NCBI GenBank assembly: GCA_913009915.1
Contig: CAJVYZ010000116.1
Location: 1-7,749 of the forward strand
Source of the DNA: an uncultured Gemmatimonadota bacterium
GTDB lineage: Bacteria; Gemmatimonadota; Gemmatimonadetes; Gemmatimonadales; GWC2-71-9
DNA length: 7,749 bases
Direction of reading: 5' to 3'
A program made the position numbers and the translations under genes. Positions 6,287-7,749 of this stretch are shown here, piece by piece. Each line of letters opens with the position of its first letter. Within the stretch, counting starts at the first letter, position 1. The notes under the pieces are model-generated. The model did no database searches. It was given only the letters and a program-made list of their open reading frames with translations, and was not told where the DNA came from.

Positions 6287-6312
6287 GGAGAGGGGTGCCT
6301 TGTCCCCTCTCC
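6287..6312. terminator. 9-bp hairpin GGAGAGGGG/CCCCTCTCC, probable bidirectional terminator
   Basis: GGAGAGGGG (6287-6295) and CCCCTCTCC (6304-6312) pair perfectly around an eight-base loop. The element lies between the convergent ends of the response-regulator gene (6223) and the hsp20 gene (6324), where a shared terminator is expected. Neither strand has a T tract after the stem, so intrinsic termination would be imperfect. Rho-dependent ending or 3'-end protection are alternatives. Confidence 0.55.
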
Positions 6313-6323
6313 CCCTCCTGGCG

Positions 6324-6764
6324 CTACTTCACTTCGATATTACGGCTCCTGGCCCGCTCGGACTTGGGCAAGACGACCGTGAGCACGCCGTCAGTCTGCG
6401 ACGCCTCGATGCCATCGACGTCGATACCCTTCGCAACGTTGAACCGTCGCTCGAACTTGCCGAAGCTCCGCTCGACGCAGCGCACCTGGTCGGTGCTCTC
6501 GACGGTGGGCCGCTGCTTCTCGGCCTTGATCGTAAGCACGTCATTCTCGAGCGACACGTTCACCTCTTGGGAGAGCACCCCCGGCAACTCGATCGTCAGC
6601 GTCACGGCGCTGTCGCTCTCGGAGATATCCGTGGCCGGCGCCAGGACGCGATTGCCGGTGGTGAAGGCGGGAAAGCCAGTGAACCCGTCATCGAACAAAC
6701 GGTCGAGCCGGTTGAACGGGGCCAGGGCCGGCCGGGTGGTCCGCCGAGTGGGAATCAGCAACAT
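6324..6764 (-). CDS. hsp20: Hsp20/alpha-crystallin small heat-shock protein
   Basis: A 146-residue ATP-independent holdase chaperone that binds unfolding proteins in the cytoplasm as large oligomers. A short N-terminal arm (1-42, with the Phe-rich DRLFDDGFTGFPAF) precedes the alpha-crystallin domain (about 43-135): ATDISESDSAVTLTIELPG (44-62), EVNVSLENDVLTIKAEK (67-83), SFGKFERRFNV (100-110), and the family-defining ASQTDGVLTVVLPK (121-134). The C-terminal tail has the I-x-V anchor (I143, V145) used for oligomer assembly. Length is typical. The start is well supported: AAGAGGAGGAG (6780-6770) stands five bases before the ATG. It is divergent from the ArsR-type regulator; the 218-base gap holds a large inverted repeat that could control both. 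I found neither a CIRCE element nor a HAIR-type (HspR) motif. Confidence 0.96.
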   Translation of the reverse strand: MLLIPTRRTTRPALAPFNRLDRLFDDGFTGFPAFTTGNRVLAPATDISESDSAVTLTIELPGVLSQEVNVSLENDVLTIKAEKQRPTVESTDQVRCVERSFGKFERRFNVAKGIDVDGIEASQTDGVLTVVLPKSERARSRNIEVK

Positions 6765-6804
6765 GGAAACTCCTCCTCTTGGGTGTATTGAGATCTTATG
6801 TCCA

Positions 6805-6822
6805 ATCGGCTCACGGGCCGAT
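6805..6822 (-). other. hairpin ATCGGC-N6-GCCGAT in the hsp20 leader
   Basis: ATCGGC (6805-6810) and GCCGAT (6817-6822) pair around six bases, with CC/GG able to extend the stem past one unpaired base. If transcription of hsp20 starts upstream of it, the hairpin lies about 40 bases before the start codon. It does not pair with the ribosome binding site, so it is not an obvious ROSE- or fourU-type thermometer. It may be a stability element or a further protein-binding site. Confidence 0.35.
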
Positions 6823-6866
6823 GGTTATTGACGTCCGCTGTAAATGCACTCCCCGTGCCTACTAAC

Positions 6867-6904
6867 TGCGCCATATTGGCCCACATACGTGCCAATATGG
6901 CGCA
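6867..6904. promoter_or_regulatory. perfect 14-bp inverted repeat with 10-bp spacer, candidate double operator
   Basis: TGCGCCATATTGGC (6867-6880) and GCCAATATGGCGCA (6891-6904) are exact reverse complements separated by ten bases. Inside each arm is an 11-base near-palindrome GCCA-N3-TGGC (6870-6880 and 6891-6901), so the element can also be read as two dimer sites with centres at 6875 and 6896, 21 bases or two helical turns apart. It sits between divergent hsp20 (start 6764) and arsR-type (start 6983) genes, about 80-100 bases from each. Binding by the adjacent ArsR-type protein is the natural hypothesis, based on position only. A hairpin in RNA is the alternative. Confidence 0.7.
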
Positions 6905-6940
6905 AACGACTGGCCAGGGGGACTGTATACCACCAAAGTG

Positions 6941-6957
6941 TTATATTGCTCTATAGT
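6941..6957 (+). promoter_or_regulatory. AT-rich stretch, possible -10 region of the arsR-hslR operon
   Basis: TATATT (6942-6947) and TATAGT (6952-6957) stand out in GC-rich surroundings 26-41 bases upstream of the ArsR-type start codon, a suitable position for a -10 box. No convincing -35 hexamer lies at the matching distance, so the exact promoter is unresolved. The candidate operator ends about 40 bases upstream. Confidence 0.3.
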
Positions 6958-6982
6958 TGATTATTCCCACGGAGGCCGGCCC

Positions 6983-7318
6983 ATGATCGAACTCAACGAC
7001 CAGACCGCGGACATCGTGGCCGACCGGTTCCGGGCGCTGGGCGATGCCACCCGGCTGCGCATTCTGAACACCCTGCGCGCGGGGGAGAGCACCGTCGGCC
7101 AGCTTGTGTCGGTGACCGGTCTGGGCCAGGCCAACGTGTCCAAGCACCTGCAGACGCTCCACCGCCAGGGATTCGTAGAGCGGCGGAAGGACGGCACCCG
7201 GACCATCTATTGGGTCGACGATCCGGCGGTCTTCGAGCTGTGTGATCTGGTATGCGGCAAGATCCGCGATCACCTCGAACGCCAGCGCGAGGCGCTGGGT
7301 CAGGGCGCCGGGGGGTGA
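6983..7318 (+). CDS. ArsR/SmtB-family winged-helix repressor
   Basis: A 111-residue dimeric repressor of the ArsR class. The winged-helix fold is clear: FRALGDATRLRILNTLRAGE (16-35), TVGQLVSVTGLGQANVSKHLQTLHRQGFVERRKDG (37-71) with the recognition helix NVSKHLQTLHRQG, and a wing (RRKDGTRTIYWV). The ELCVCDL metal-binding motif of classical ArsR/SmtB members is absent from helix 3. Instead C87 and C91 form a C-X3-C pair in the last helix (ELCDLVCGKI), which could bind metal or respond to redox state. ATG 6983 is preferred over an upstream in-frame GTG (6938) because GGAGG at 6971-6975 is seven bases before it and the family-typical N terminus begins here. The stop overlaps the next gene as GTGA (7315-7318). 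Autoregulation through the inverted repeat upstream is likely but inferred. Confidence 0.9.
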   Translation: MIELNDQTADIVADRFRALGDATRLRILNTLRAGESTVGQLVSVTGLGQANVSKHLQTLHRQGFVERRKDGTRTIYWVDDPAVFELCDLVCGKIRDHLERQREALGQGAGG

Positions 7319-7749
7319 GCGAGCGGCTGGCGGCTGTCAGGCTGGACCGCTGGCTGTGGGCTGCCCGCTTCTACAAGACCCGGCCAACGGCCGTCGCGGC
7401 CATCGACGGCGGTAAGGTCCAGGTCAACGGCGACCGGGTCAAGCGCTCAAAGTCGATCAAGCGAGGCGACCAGTTGCGCATCCGGCAGGACCCCTACGAA
7501 TACCTCCTGGAAGTCGTGGAATTGGCCGAGAAGCGGGGCTCGGCCGGCGTGGCCGCGACGTTGTACCAGGAGTCGGCCGAATCCCTGGCGGCCAGGGAGC
7601 TACTCTCCCTCCGGCTGAAGCATGCCGACCGGGCGCGTCTACACACCCAGGGCCGGCCCAACAAGACGCAGCCCCGTGATTGCCGAAGCTGCACCGGCCG
7701 AGCCTCCAGCAGGAACCGCCCGCGCCCTGCGCGCACCCCGGCACCCTCC
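7315..7749 (+). CDS. hslR: Hsp15/HslR S4-domain ribosome-associated heat-shock protein (open at window end)
   Basis: Hsp15 binds RNA and, in E. coli, rescues stalled 50S subunits that carry peptidyl-tRNA after heat shock. The S4 RNA-binding domain spans about 8-65, with VRLDRWLWAARFYKTR (8-23) and GGKVQVNGDRVKRSKSIKRGDQLRI (32-56) very close to the E. coli protein. The middle part also matches (ATLYQESAESLAARE, 81-95). The GTG start at 7315 overlaps the ArsR-type stop by four bases, so the two are translationally coupled. The usual end has the pattern GRPxKxxRRDL near residue 120-130. Here GRPNKTQPRD (113-122) fits, but the sequence then becomes an uncharacteristic CRSCTGRASSRNRPRP without a stop up to the last base (145 codons). 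A one-base error after 7680 or a natural extension would explain this. Confidence 0.9.
   Translation, partial: MSERLAAVRLDRWLWAARFYKTRPTAVAAIDGGKVQVNGDRVKRSKSIKRGDQLRIRQDPYEYLLEVVELAEKRGSAGVAATLYQESAESLAARELLSLRLKHADRARLHTQGRPNKTQPRDCRSCTGRASSRNRPRPARTPAPS

Noticed and set aside
6765..6982. CIRCE, HAIR or ROSE element controlling hsp20
   Set aside because: I looked for TTAGCACTC-N9-GAGTGCTAA, CTTGAGT-N7-ACTCAAG and a stem masking the ribosome binding site and found none; the palindrome present has a different sequence.
6938..6982. N-terminal extension of the ArsR-type protein from GTG 6938
   Set aside because: It lacks a ribosome binding site, its codons cover the likely promoter, and ATG 6983 has a well-spaced GGAGG and the family-typical N terminus.
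7457..7744. Minus-strand frames opposite the Hsp15 gene
   Set aside because: They are antisense to a clear S4-domain coding sequence and have no protein-like pattern.

Overview
The window looks like one complete short contig, probably metagenomic, from a GC-rich (about two thirds G+C by eye) Gram-negative-type bacterium. The RND transporter, the secreted lectin-like protein and the style of the HEAT and kinase proteins would fit Gemmatimonadota or a similar soil or sediment lineage. That placement is inference from protein style only. No rRNA, tRNA, CRISPR array or mobile element is visible.

Left end (1-164) is not genomic. A run of 14 T (85-98) is followed by an Illumina index (P7) adapter (99-164), the signature of a read that ran through its insert. 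The opposite-strand open frame continues through this adapter, so the last ~21 residues of its conceptual protein are adapter-encoded. Genuine sequence starts at 165.

165-2262: the N-terminal quarter of an RND-family inner-membrane efflux transporter (minus strand, cut by the contig end); a ~365-base upstream stretch with two TCCGT/ACGGA dyads; a 53-residue membrane protein (minus strand, 1488-1327); and, divergent from it, a secreted 215-residue lectin/DUF1080-like protein (plus strand).

2259-6223: a HEAT-repeat protein (minus) whose stop codon shares a CTAG tetranucleotide with the stop of the lectin-like gene. Divergent from it is a two-component operon: a multi-pass membrane histidine kinase of the NarL-type (HisKA_3) class, overlapping by ATGA with its LuxR/NarL-type response regulator. 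Just after the regulator's stop come four tandem 9-mers that form a G-quadruplex consensus, then a 9-bp hairpin that probably serves as a bidirectional terminator.

6324-7749: a small proteostasis-like locus. An Hsp20 small heat-shock protein (minus) is divergent from an ArsR-type repressor (plus), and the repressor overlaps by GTGA with an Hsp15/HslR S4-domain RNA-binding protein that reaches the window end without a stop. Between hsp20 and arsR sits a perfect 14-bp inverted repeat with a 10-bp spacer. Each arm is itself a GCCA-N3-TGGC dyad, and the two centres are 21 bp apart. This operator-like element and the grouping of two heat-shock protein families around one small repressor are the most interesting biological signals. 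The most important practical signal is the adapter contamination.
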